A stretch of DNA of 64,000 bases from NCBI GenBank assembly GCA_946807835.1, contig OX327709.1, positions 21,639,501-21,703,500 of the forward strand. Reading direction: 5' to 3'. Below the pieces are notes generated by a model. That model was not told the DNA's origin, did not search any database, and was given only the letters and a program-made list of their open reading frames with translations. Each line of letters begins with the position of its first letter. The first letter of the stretch is position 1. The position numbers and the translations under genes were made by a program. Source of the DNA: Ailanthus altissimus. Lineage: Eukaryota; Streptophyta; Magnoliopsida; Sapindales; Simaroubaceae. Of this stretch, positions 39,101-50,700 are shown in pieces.

Positions 39101-39624
39101 CAGTGAATTAGTGGACTTATCAACTGTTATTTAAATTTTTTTTATAATTTTTGTATAGATTACTTTTAAAAGTATTTCAACTTGAGAACAAAATTTTAAA
39201 TATATTAGGAATCTCACTGTAAGATATTGCTATTGCTATTGTAATTTCAAACTTCATTATGTTATTGCGTTAACGCAATAAGGAATGACTCGTGTTTTAC
39301 TTAGTGAAATTTAATTACTGTGAATTTAACATTCTTCAAAAATAAAAAACACAATTGATAAGTTACCTGGATACTGAAATCGCCATCGAGAGAGACGTTG
39401 TGAGATTCCTCGGCGAGGAAATCGCCGGAGGAAGTGGCGGAGGCGGGGGCATCACCTTGAAGCATCATCTGGCGCTCGGTGCGGTCGAGATCCGAGGCCA
39501 GGGCGGCCAAATCGAATTCCGAGAAAAACGGACCTTGCAACACCGTGTTCACGCAATGCACCGCGCACAGCTTCGACTCTTGTACCTCGTGGTACAACAT
39601 CCCTCCGTTGCTCGCCCCTTCCAT
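36128..39624 (-). CDS. Ataxin-3 homologue, Josephin-domain deubiquitinase (2 exons, 285 aa)
   Basis: Cysteine protease that trims ubiquitin chains. Exon 1 is 39624-39367 and exon 2 is 36727-36128, joined in frame (...GDFSIQ/VLQKALEV...). The Josephin domain occupies about residues 1-175 with catalytic Cys20 (SKLCAVHCVN), His127 (HDHWFCIRK) and Asn140 (YNFDS). A ubiquitin-interacting motif follows (EDEDLKAAIAASLLDSS, near residue 240). As in other plant homologues there is no polyglutamine tract. The single intron is 2.6 kb and contains a tandem repeat and a possible SINE. Exon 1 is much more GC-rich than its surroundings. Intact. Confidence 0.93.
37727..37866. repeat. Tandem duplication (~76-bp period, 2 copies) in the ataxin-3 intron
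   Basis: AATAAGCACATTTAAAGTAT...CCTATTGCTGAAT at 37727 is repeated with few changes at 37803. Confidence 0.85.
38060..38290 (+). mobile_element. Possible tRNA-derived SINE
   Basis: A Pol III A-box-like GGATGGCTAGAATGG (38071) and a B-box-like AGTTCAAATCC (38115) occur at tRNA-like spacing, and an A-rich tail-like stretch follows near 38250-38290. No second copy or target duplication was identified, so borders are guesses. Confidence 0.3.
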
Positions 39625-40557
39625 TATTATTAATCAAATTTATCAAAATAAACAAAAATACCAATATCTAAAACCTCTCTCCCTATTTAATCAAAACCTA
39701 GAATTTTTATTATTATTATTTTGGTTTTTCGTCTTAACGCAGTGTTTGTTATGAGAGCTTTTTCAGTTGAGACAGAGAGAAGAATTGAAATAATACAAAT
39801 AAATAAAATAAATATCTACGTGGCCTGGGGTGACTTTAAGTTTTGCAAGTCACTGAGAAGCGAACGTGTAAAGCGGGCGTTGGGACTTTTGCCAACTCGC
39901 TCTTTTTCTCCGAAGCGTTTCCTGTAATAATTGTGTTTTCCCAAAAAAATTATAAAAAAAAGTGCTTTTTTAAGTGAAAAATCATTCCATACATCGGCGT
40001 TGGTTTTGAGTAAAAAATGCTTACCATAAAATAGAAACGCTTTTAGATTGGAACAGATGGGTATTCATCTGAAACTAACATACCTTACAACAAGAGGAGA
40101 AAAAATAGAACTGCCTTCATATTTAGCACTACTCATCTTGGATTTTTAAGTTAAACTTCGGTTTCTTAAATTTTTTGCATGAGCTAGGAATTTACCTGAT
40201 TGGACGCCAAATATGGATAATTAATACCTAAGTAATAAAAGGAGAGAGTCCATGCCTAAACAAAATATGAGGAAAGAAAGCTGTAACGAGCAGTTAATAA
40301 GACGGTCGATCCAGCACCTAAAAGACATACATTGAAGAGAAAAAGTAACAGATAACCAGCTGAACCACAGATTCCATGATTGCAATTTGCAAGTCTTTGG
40401 GAGGAAGCATTTTTTTTTTCAAATTTTTTATTTTTATTTTTGTTAAGACAAATGCATTAAGAAAAATTTCTACGTGCTTGAATACAAATACAAAATTGGA
40501 TAATCTTCTATTTTCAGCAAGGGTCACTATTTAGTTTCCTTGTCAGATGGAAAAATT
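39625..40557. other. Region between the ataxin-3 promoter and the OTU pseudogene 3' end
   Basis: AT-rich with no recognised gene or repeat. The left part is the ataxin-3 5' leader/promoter, and the right part would be the 3' UTR of the OTU gene. Confidence 0.5.
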
Positions 40558-42105
40558 TCAGACAAGCAGATCAAAATGCTTTGTATCACTGTACAGAAGC
40601 ATCACAACTTTCCTCGGCTTCCCGTTCTTTTGAACCTCTACAGAATTCAGCTCCATACTCTGCAACGGGAATAAAACCAGAGCCCCCTCCACCCCTTCTA
40701 TGCTGCAATATGATTTGTCATAGAAAAAACCTATCGTTAGACCAAGACAGTTCCATCTTATGATCCCAATTAAAGAAGACGAAGGAGAAACTTAAGAGAA
40801 GAATTTTATGAAGGAATGTTTTTGTTTTGAACTTTGAAATATGTTCTAGATGCAGGAAGCAACACATAGGTGATATGATGACTACAGTATTATATTAATC
40901 ATTCTGAAATAAGAAATATGGCAGAAAGCATCCAGCAGCCAAAATAGAGCAAGCAAACTCAACTTCAGTCGACTGAACATCATCCAGTCAGCCAATCGAA
41001 GTCTCCCATGACCTATTTACCCTTCTCATGCCAGATACATTTGGAATTGTAAATATCCAAAGCACTTTCTACATATAGAACTGATTGGATGCCCAAGACA
41101 CAACTAAAAGGGCAATCATATTCATCTCTAATGGAATTTCAGCAGTTTTATTACCAATTCTGGCAATTTAATTAAGAAAATCTTTAAAGGAAGTGGGAAA
41201 ATGCCATTTGTCACTAGGCAGGTCAAACTGAAGCAACGCAACTAACCAACAACCAGAATTTGAAAATTCTACATACCTCATGCTCTGGTATGTAAACAAT
41301 GATCGGCTGACTACACAATCTTGACAACACCTGATGTGGAATTTATAGTCAGCAGTCAGCGTGTAATGTTTCATACATGTGTCTATATATAATTGCACAC
41401 AAACACACACACACATGTGCAACCAAAAGGATGATAAAGAGAAATACATAGATAATTGATACAGACTGCTTGCTGAATAAAAAATAAATTAGAACTCCAG
41501 TGGCAGTTCTTCACCACTCTCTTCACTAAGATTATATAAAAACACAAAAGAAAATAATTAGTGTAATGCTATCTTCTCCACAATAGTGGAAAATAACAGA
41601 ACACATTCAGTGCAAAAAGTCAGCCAAAGGGTTATTCATTTTAACGTTGTTAAAATAAGCTTAAAAGCTTTTGCAAACACAAGAAGTCAGATTTCAGCAT
41701 TCGTTTGAAAACATTGATTACAGTCGCCCCAAAAAGACAATGCTTAAATAACCTCAGAGGTACAGCAACAATGGTCAATAACTAAAAGAATAAACACTAG
41801 TCATAATCATATTATCAAGTCTAATGCCATATCTAGCAAATCAATCTTGCTATATCACTAAATTGTACTTCTGCATTTTTCTTAAGCAATTACCAAAAAC
41901 ATGACCACCATCACCAATAAAGGGAAGAATTCAAACAAATTTCATAAAATGACTACTAACCAGTAGTTCTGACTCTCCTCCCCAGAAATCAGACCTTTCA
42001 ATGCGCTGGCAGTAACTGCAGAAAGACATTTATTAATACGTTAAATAGATTCGATGAATCCTGATATATACTTTTTCTTGGAAATTATGCCGTCAAGTAT
42101 GAGAA

Positions 42106-42533
42106 TGTTGGATTAATTTTTCATATTTAGTGGACTGTCATAATCATTCCCATTCTTGTTTAACAAAAACCAGATTAATACATGACTGATATCAGATCTT
42201 CTAGGAGCATTTTGGTCAATGATCATCATTATTGAACTAGTGTGACCTTGGTGGGAATTATTTTTAACTAATAATAGGATATGTATTTGTCTTTTGATTT
42301 TTTATCCTGATCCTATATAATGTAAGGCTAGTCCATTGAGTCTACACTCACTTTTAGTCAATGTAAAAGGCAATAGCTTATTTTTTACACTTTTGTTCTC
42401 TCTCTCATCTTTGCTTGATTTGCCGATGAAAGTAAGGAAATGAGTAAATTACTCCTTAAAACTCGTGTTGATGATGGAAATGCTAAATCTTGAGTTTATT
42501 GTTATATTGTCGTCGTTAACAAATACGCTAACA
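42106..42533 (+). repeat. Left LTR of the fold-back element in the OTU intron
   Basis: Runs from TGTTGGATTAAT to CGCTAACA and is followed after 3 bp by a degenerate primer site TGGTACTAGAGTC. Its reverse complement clearly resembles 44143-44539, so the two LTRs are inverted and not direct. Confidence 0.75.
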
Positions 42534-42822
42534 ATTGGTACTAGAGTCGAATTTGGTACTTTTGTTCACCAACCATGAGTATAATTACTACCTCTAATGC
42601 CTTAAGTAGCCAAAACACCATATTTTGTTGAAAATATGCATTACCTTAATATGCTAAATCTTGAGTTTATTGTTATATTGTCATTGTTAACGAATACGGT
42701 AACAATTGGTACTAGAGTCGGATTTGGTATTTTTGTACACCAACCATGAGTATAGTTACTAACTCCAATGCCTTAAATAGCCAAAACACCATATTTTGTT
42801 GAAAATATGCATTACCTTAATT
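42481..42822 (+). repeat. Tandem duplication of the LTR-end/primer-site/leader segment (171-bp period)
   Basis: TGCTAAATCTTGAGTTTATT starts at 42481 and again at 42652. Each unit holds the last ~50 bp of the LTR, the primer site TGGTACTAGAGTC and about 100 bp of leader with ACCAACCATGAGTAT. The units differ at only a few positions. Confidence 0.9.
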
Positions 42823-42869
42823 TTGCCACAACCTTTTGTTGAATATATGACCACAAAAGTGTAAATTTC

Positions 42870-43955
42870 ACTCTTGTGCAGCAAAAGTGCAATGGGTAAT
42901 GATTGTATTCATTATTTTTTATTACTACTTAACAGTGTCCGTCAATTACATATCGTAATATTTAGCTAGCAATAAGAACAAACAAGCTAAGCATCAATAA
43001 ATAGAATCATGGGAAAAACATTTATCAACAAAATCTTGATGAAGACCCTCTTGCTTGGTTATCAAGAAAAAAAAATAGAAATTGGGTCAATCATATCCGT
43101 AGAAAATAAAATTTAATAGTTAATAAACATAGAGAAGAGGATAGGCATTTTTCACTCAATTTTAGTGAATTCTATTGTAAACTTAGTGGATTCATCACAC
43201 AGAATCACAAATCTTTCACCTTTGTCACTTGTATACCATGCGCCAATCACTATTTTATTTGCTAAGCCAAGTGTCATTCATAAGAATCAAAGCACCCACC
43301 ATTTTAGCATTATAAATAAGACAACATATGTAACTTCTTTACATCATAAGAGTTGAAGATCAATCAAAGAAGTTATCTTCCCCTAAAACAAATAAGGAAA
43401 TTAACTTCTTTGACTAATGATGAAAAATAGAATACCAAGTTACATAAACCTGCCTATTTACAAGACTAAAAAATCGGCGATTGTCCTCTGTTGCCATTGA
43501 AAAAAAAAAGCAAATAAAATTGTTAATTGCCACTTAACTAGACAAGTTGCAAAAGGAAGAATTCATGGGTTCCACGTGCTAGAGATCCTCTAAGTTTACA
43601 ACAATTTGATTATTTTTTATTTAGCTTCAAACTTTTCCATTCTATTAGTTTGCATGTTACTACCTTTCTAGACTTCATATATGAAGTCTTATGCCAAAAA
43701 CTCTTGGGCAAGGAAAAGCAAATATTTTGGTTCTAGAGACTAACATTAGAGGAAGTTTCCCAAGTTAACAACAAAGTAATGTAAAGTTTTCAAAGGGGTC
43801 AAGACAGTCTCAAGTTAACAACATAAAAAATGAGACTCCTAGGTCTAAAATTCACATATAAACTGCGTGGCAAACTGAGTGTATTAATCAAACATTTTAA
43901 TACTTATTTTCCAATGATACAATCTGATCACTAAAGTCCAAATCAATGAATCATA
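42870..43955 (-). pseudogene. Captured fragment of CAC3 (end of exon 2 plus intron 2), inverted
   Basis: Read on the minus strand, this segment follows CAC3 48160-49412. Exon 2 is represented at about 43955-43894, where 29 consecutive bases (43932-43904) are identical to 48171-48199. The exon/intron junction follows (GTTTGATTAATA retained), then intron 2 in the same order: CCCCTTTGAAAACTTT, TTGAAGTCTAGA..GGTAGTAACA, the palindromic middle part, and CTAGCTAAATAT..GTGCAGCA near the end. The copy is intron-containing, so DNA or unspliced RNA was captured. It is non-coding here. Confidence 0.85.
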
Positions 43956-44142
43956 CGTTTCTTTTTGAGCCTGAAATCTGGATAAACTTGTGTTTTTCCC
44001 ATAATCTTTTGTTAAATATGCATATACCTGAGTATGCATAATTTTCAACAAATATGTTGTTTTTTACTACCCAAAATATAAGAGGCAGCAACTACACTCA
44101 TGGTTGGAACACAAAAATGCCATATTCGGTTTAGATACCAAT

Positions 44143-44539
44143 TGTTAGCAAATGTGCTAACAATAAGATAACAATAAACCCAAGATCTAACATTTCCATC
44201 ACCAACACATGAGCTTTTAGGAGTGGATTGCATACCTAAAAATGAAGTCATAAGTAAGCTATTGATTTCCTTGCTTTCACTGCCAAATCAAATAGAGAAA
44301 AGAGAGAGAACAAAAGTATAAAAGATGTGATTAAAAGGCTATTGATTTCCTTGTCCGTTAATTATACTACTAAATTTGGCATGCCAAAATAAATCATTAA
44401 CAAAATAGTAATCACTAACCAAATGACTTCAACTGAAATGCTCCTAAAAAATTTGACATCAATCACATATTAATTTGGTTTATCAAACAAAAATGAAATG
44501 ATTATACCAATCCCCTAAATGTGAGAAATTAATCCAACT
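44143..44539 (-). repeat. Right LTR of the fold-back element (minus orientation)
   Basis: The plus strand starts TGTTAGCAAATGTGC and ends AATTAATCCAAC; the reverse complement reads (A)GTTGGATTAATTTC...GCTAACA. A primer-site complement GATACCA lies just left of it at 44134-44140, preceded by leader sequence with TACACTCATGGTTGG, inverted relative to the left side. Confidence 0.75.
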
Positions 44540-46235
44540 CCTAGACATGAATAAATCATAAAGCCTATTTTGGAATAGCACAAGCTAGAAGAACTTCCAT
44601 GATCAATAATGTGATTAAAAGGCTCACTGTTTCAAAGATTCATCAACAATAATTGCAATTACTGCCTCTTCATACTGTTGGCGTTCACTACTGCCATCAC
44701 ATATAACCTCTTTTACAGCCATTCATAATTCATCTGCATTTATAAAACTACGGTAAAGCTATGCGCCTAAAATAATGGCTGCGTTACAATAAAAAACAAA
44801 AGACATAATCATTATGATAGCTCAAGTTTGTTGAAAATCTTAGATAGATTAAAAACTAACATTGTTAAGTCCGAGCAAAAGTCGCATTTCTAGGCAAGCC
44901 TTGCATGAGAGAAAAGATTGCTAAATTGCCACATTTATTCCTTTTAAAGGCAACCACAGTTGAATTTGAAAAGATATTCAGAAATGGAAAAATCATCTTT
45001 TGCGTTCTCATTCAATGGTTGAAAAGATTCCCTAACTTCAATTGATATGTACATTTAAAAGATGTAAAATGAAGTATCCATAAGACAGTCATTGTAAAAG
45101 GATCTGCTAGAATCAAATTTAATAATTTTTATTCATCTATGCTTGAAATTCACACGGCTCTACATAAACATAACTATGAAAATCATATCTGCATCATCTA
45201 TCTCTTCCCGTGACCTAAGAGCAATACCCTTGTTCAAAGCCATCCCTTTGACCTGATTCATCAACTAGGATTCAGTTCACAAGGCAACAAAGATACATTC
45301 TAACGAGATTAAATTCAACTATTCTGTCATTTTCAAATCTTATAAGTTACTAAATAATAAATAAAACTCTTTGCATATATGAATCTAAAAGGAGTTGTAA
45401 AAGGGAATGAATCCAAAAGGAGTTGTAAAAGGGAATGAGATCCATGTTTTAAAACAACAAAAAGGGAGATAACAGTACTCTAAATAGACAGCGCCCATCC
45501 CCAGTAACTCTCTGAACCAAATAACGCTCAACCTTTTTCATTGCTGGCGAGCCTCCGCCTCTAATAAACAAAATTACAAGATATGTCAAAAATTAAAAAG
45601 AACTTTTCAAATTTGAGTAACTAATTTTAGTAATTATGATCACTTATGGCATCTCAAATAAGCTTCAATGGAATGAAACGAAATAATTTAAGGAACTTAT
45701 ATAATAACGTGAGCAGCTTGTGTAAATAAATTTCAGCAGCAAGGGGACGCAACAGCTCAAGCAAACAAACAAGGACAAGTTTAAAGTTAATGAATGCTTC
45801 AGAAAAAGAAAACTCACACTGGTGGTTCAATTCTAGCGAAGAGTAAACGGCTATTGTCTCTATGCAAAGCCACGGGACATGTTTGGGAGTTTGGATTTGT
45901 AATCGAAGCCACAGGCGAAGAGACGAGCTCGAATTTTGCGAGTCCTAGTCTCAGCTGCTCAAGTATACCATCTGCACTAATTTAAAGGCAAAATAAATCA
46001 GAGTAAACAGAGAAAAAGAAAAAGAAAAAAAGCGTAAACAATGCTAAATTTGGTAACTATAAGCAAACAAAAATGTCCTCGAAAAAGAATTTGCGAAGAA
46101 AAAACTAAATTTGCAGTACCATTTGAAGGCTTGTCCACCATTAATATCTATCGGACGGATGGAAAAGAAGCGGAGGACCGACTGTGAAGCAAAGAAGCTT
46201 AAAATTTGGCCGCAGACATGGCCAATAAAGGGCAT

Positions 46236-47701
46236 GTGCCGCTGTGAACGACATCGTATCAGCTAAGACCCGACTTCGATGCAGGGAAATGGAAATCACC
46301 GTTTACGTTTATTTTGGTTCTGGGACAAAGAGAAAAAAAATAAAAAACAAACGTCGTCGTTTCGTCAAACCGTCGGCACTGGGCACGTAATGGTGATACC
46401 CTCGGATGTCGCAGTTGGTTATTATTTTATTCTGATCTCGCCGACTAAAATACTGAAGCCCATCGACGTGGAGTTGGAAATTGACTATTTTTGTGTACCA
46501 ATAAAAATAATGGGCAGACCACCAAACCTAACCTAACCCATTATGCTTTTGAAATTTCTGTTTAAAGTCCCAATTGACCCGAAACTTCCTCAAATGATAA
46601 ATCAATCAACTCCTAATAATTTGGAGATCCATGTAAAATTAGCCTATGACACTGCACATTTTTTTTGTCAATAGTTACAATCGTGGTCCATTTCATGAGG
46701 CTCCAAAGATTATAGAAGTAAAAGGTATGTTGATTAGATTAATTAATTACGTAAGAAAATTTTAAGTGCACAAAGAACTAATCTGCAAAGAATATTGTGA
46801 TTACACCGACCTTCTACCAATAAGAGATTTTGATATAATTATTAGAAATTTTTTATTAATTAAATCAAATTCTCTTTTTTTTATTATTATTATTACAAGT
46901 TTGAACTTGAAGAGGCTTTGAAGTGGGCAAGTTGCACAAGTTTGAACATTTGTGGTGGCACGGAGTCGAGAACTAGGACACCGAACATCGAAGCTATCGA
47001 GACAACCACACGTGCATATCAAAACTTACACACGTGCCAGATACCGAGAGTTCACACAGAAGCAAAGCTTTTAACTGCCAAACCGAAATATGCTGGCTCA
47101 TTATAAGCGCAGGTCCCTCGTTTCACATAAGAACTATCGAGACACAAAAATAAAATAAAATAAAATTCTTTTTTCTTTATTTATTATTTTTAAATTTTCT
47201 ATTTTGACGATCTCCACGATGCGTTTATCTTCCTTCTCTCATTGCTTAATAATACTCGCCTCCTCACTGCTGTCGTGCTTCCTCTTCAACAAGAAGTTTT
47301 TTCCTCGTTTCCATTTTTCCTTCTCTTTAAAGATCTCAAATTCTCTGTCACTTTCCTGGTAATTTCCCTCAAAATCTGAGCTTATTCTTTTTATATTTAA
47401 TGTCTGTTTATTTGCTTTGTTTAATTTGTTTGTTTGTCGAGAACAAGATGGTCTGAAAGTAGTGTAGGAGTCTTAGAAGTTCTGAATTTTTGCTAAATGT
47501 TGTGCTTGATTGAAATTGGAATGTCAACTCCGAGCTCAAGGAAGTTACTTCGTTTACTTATTTGACTGAAATGGTTTCTTATTTATTTATATATTGTTTT
47601 GTTTGGGAGATTTTGTTTATCTGGAGCTGAATTTAAATTTTGAGATCTTGTTGGTTGATTTTAGTTGAGAGTTCAAACGAATTGACTAGTGGATTCGGAG
47701 A
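46236..47701. other. Divergent intergenic region between the OTU pseudogene and CAC3
   Basis: No gene. The left 300 bp is the former OTU promoter. The right part is the CAC3 promoter and leader, in which donor CCTG/GTAATT near 47360 and acceptor GATTTTAG near 47664 suggest a leader intron. A TTA microsatellite lies near 46878-46895. Confidence 0.5.
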
Positions 47702-50700
47702 ATGGCTACGATTGCTAATTCTTCAGTTGCATTCACCGGAACTTCAGCTTCGGATCTTTTCCGGAGCTCCAAAAGCAATGTAAATGGTGTGCCATTGAAA
47801 GCCCTAGGGAGGGTGATTTTTGGGAGTAAGAGGGTATATGCTGTGAGTGCAAAGCTTAGGAAAGTGAAGAAGCACGAGTATCCTTGGCCGGAAGATCCTG
47901 ATCCAAACGTTAAAGGCGGAGTCCTCACTCATCTCTCGCACTTCAAGCCTTTGAAGGAGAAGCAAAAGCCTGTAACTTTGGATTTTGAGAAGCCGCTTGT
48001 CGGTCTCGAAAAGAAGATCATTGATGTAATTTATTATTATGATTATTAACTTTCTGTTTGTGTTGATGTTAACTGTTGACTTGAGTGAGACTGTTTAATT
48101 CTTTGATTCGATTTTATGATTTTGTTGAGTGCAGGTGCGGAAGATGGCGAATGAAACTGGTTTGGACTTCAGTGATCAGATTGTATCATTGGAAAATAAA
48201 TATCAACAGGTTTGATTAATATGTGTTTTGAAGCTAATTTTCAAACTCAACTTCTCGTTTATAGTGTTGTTAAATTGAGAGGATCTTAGCCCCTTTGAAA
48301 ACTTTGCATCACTTTTTCATTTGTTGTTCATGGGTTGCTATAGACATTCAAGGTTTTGTGATGTCATTAGTCAAAATAGTTTGGACATAATTGCTGGAAA
48401 AAAGATGCTGAGCCAATGACAAGGTTTTGAGTGGTTCACTCAGTCAATAAATATGATTGTGCTCCACAGTCCAACAATTTAAGCTTTCTGAGTTAGGCAG
48501 TGCCCTATTTATATGGAGATTGGGAAACCTCCATTGATATTAATCTCCACAACCAAAATATTTGCTTTAATGCCATAAGCCTTGATACTTGAAGTCTAGA
48601 GAGGTAGTAACAGTCAGAAACTAATGGGGTGGAAAAATCTGAAAGCTAAATAGTTAGTATAAAATTATTGTAACCTTGGTGGGTCTCCAGCATGCATGAG
48701 TTCTTCCTTTTTGCCACTTGTCTAATTAAGTGGCAATCGAAAATTTTATTTTCCCTTTTCATTGGCAAGATATCATTTGATAATGGAGAAGGCAGTCACG
48801 GATTTTTGAGCTCTATAAAAAGGTGGGTGTATGTAACTTCTTGATATTGTATTTTTCATCATCAATCAAAGAAGTTGAGTTCCTTCCTTACTTTTCTTTT
48901 TCTCTTTTAGGGAAAATATCTTATTTAATTGATCTTAAGTCCTAATGTAAAGAAGTTGCATAATTCCCTATATTTATAGTGCTGAAATGGTGGCTGCTTC
49001 CATTCTTAGCAAGGACACTTGGCTCAGCAAATAAAATATTGAGTGCCATGTTGTATACAAGTGGAAACATGAAGAACTCATGGTTCCATGTGAAGTTCAC
49101 TAAGTTTACAACAATAATCTGTGAAATTGAGTTAAAAATGTTTTTCCTCTTCACTTTGTTTTTTAACTATTAAATTTTATTTTCTATGGAACTGATTGAT
49201 GCAATTTTTTTTTTCCAACAATGGGACAATGAGGGTCTTCATCAAGATTTTGTTCTTTCCCATGATCCTATTATTGATGCTTGGTTTGGTAGTAAAGAAT
49301 GTTGTTTATTGCTAGCTAAATATGGCAATATATAATTCACAAACACTATTTAGCAAGCAAAGATAATCAATGAAATCATTTCCTGTTGCATTTCTGCTGC
49401 ACAAGTAGGGGGGAAGGAGATTCTAATATGCATCAGGCTTTTCTTTTAGGGCCTGAGCTCTTGTGATTTTTTCAAGTGAATTTCAGATATTATTGCTCAT
49501 CTACAGATTTTCAATATCATAATTGAGATAGTTTCTGCTTCCAAATTCTTCTCACAACTTACCCTTGTTGATTTCAGGCTCTGAAGGATTTATATATGCA
49601 TCTGACCCCCATACAACGTGTGAACATTGCAAGGCATCCTAACAGACCGACTTTCCTTGATCACATATTTAACATTACTGAGAAGGTCTGGTAATTTTTC
49701 TCTTTAACTATCAACCTTTAACATAATTTATCTCCTCCTTACTGAGGACCTTGGGTTTTGGATTTACCCTGATGCAACTCATTAGTTAGCTTCTTTCTTT
49801 ATTTCTACATGTCCAGTTTGTGGAGCTTCATGGAGATCGAGCAGGGTATGATGATCCTGCTATAGTAACTGGTATAGGAACCATTGATGGTAGAAGGTAC
49901 ATGTTTATCGGTCACCAAAAGGGTAGAAACACAAAAGAGAACATTCAGCGTAATTTTGGAATGCCTACTCCTCATGGGTATGTTCAATAAGAATTATGTA
50001 GCATATAATCACCTCAAAGCTTTCCTTAGTTTTGGAATTAAATTGGAATTTCTTTTTAATTAATTATGCTAATCATTTCTGGTGTAGTTGATGACATGTT
50101 TATTTTTAAACAGTTACCGGAAGGCTCTACGCATGATGTATTATGCAGATCACCATGGTTTCCCGATAGTTACCTTCATTGACACACCTGGGGCATTTGC
50201 AGACCTAAAATCTGAAGAACTGGGCCAAGTACATGGATAATATTTGTGAAAGTTTAGATGGCTTCCTTGCATTTCTGGCATAACTGATTTGTTTGCTATA
50301 ATCACATGCAGGGTGAAGCCATTGCCTACAATTTGAGGACCATGTTTGGTCTGAAGGTACCAATCATTTCCATTGTTATTGGGGAAGGTGGCTCTGGTGG
50401 TGCTCTGGCCATTGGCTGTGCTAATAAATTATACATGCTAGAAAATGCAGTTTTCTATGTTGCCAGGTGATTTAATTTTATTGCATTACTTTTTCTTCTT
50501 AGAATTTTAATGTAGTGCCATATGGTTTGTGACCTTATCTCATCTTTGGCCATAGTTTAAAATATTGTAAATTACTAGGTAGACCTATTTAACTTCTTTG
50601 ATTTCTGTTCGAAGCATTATAGATCACATGATCAACACATTTCCTATTTGCTTTTGTGGATTGTCATATATTTGAGCATTTGAACAATCCAAAACTTAGC

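Larger units (their letters stand above)
40558..46235 (-). pseudogene. OTU-domain deubiquitinase (OTU3-like), disabled
   Basis: Eight exon-like blocks on the minus strand: 46235-46120, 45976-45818, 45560-45473, 45252-45189, 44733-44628, 42015-41961, 41330-41277 and 40702-40558. They assemble into an OTU cysteine protease with the catalytic-loop VTGDGRCLFR, then KGMALNKGIALRSREE, FWGGESELL, QPIIVYIPEHE and FIPVAEYGAEF. Four lesions are visible. The donor after block 3 reads TTATCT where GTATCT is expected. The donor after block 4 reads ATATGA in place of GTATGA. A TGA at 44725-44723 stands where DELRMAVKE is expected (CGA to TGA). A one-base gain in the A-run at 40628-40631 shifts the frame and stops translation at 40588, removing the HFDLLV end with the catalytic histidine. 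An AGA/GTACTG site could bypass the first lesion. Sequencing error cannot explain all four easily. Confidence 0.75.

Noticed and set aside
43165..43356. Small gene in the OTU intron, similar to a frame in CAC3 intron 2
   Set aside because: The similarity is due to the captured intron copy; both loci are intronic and the frames are not conserved as a protein.
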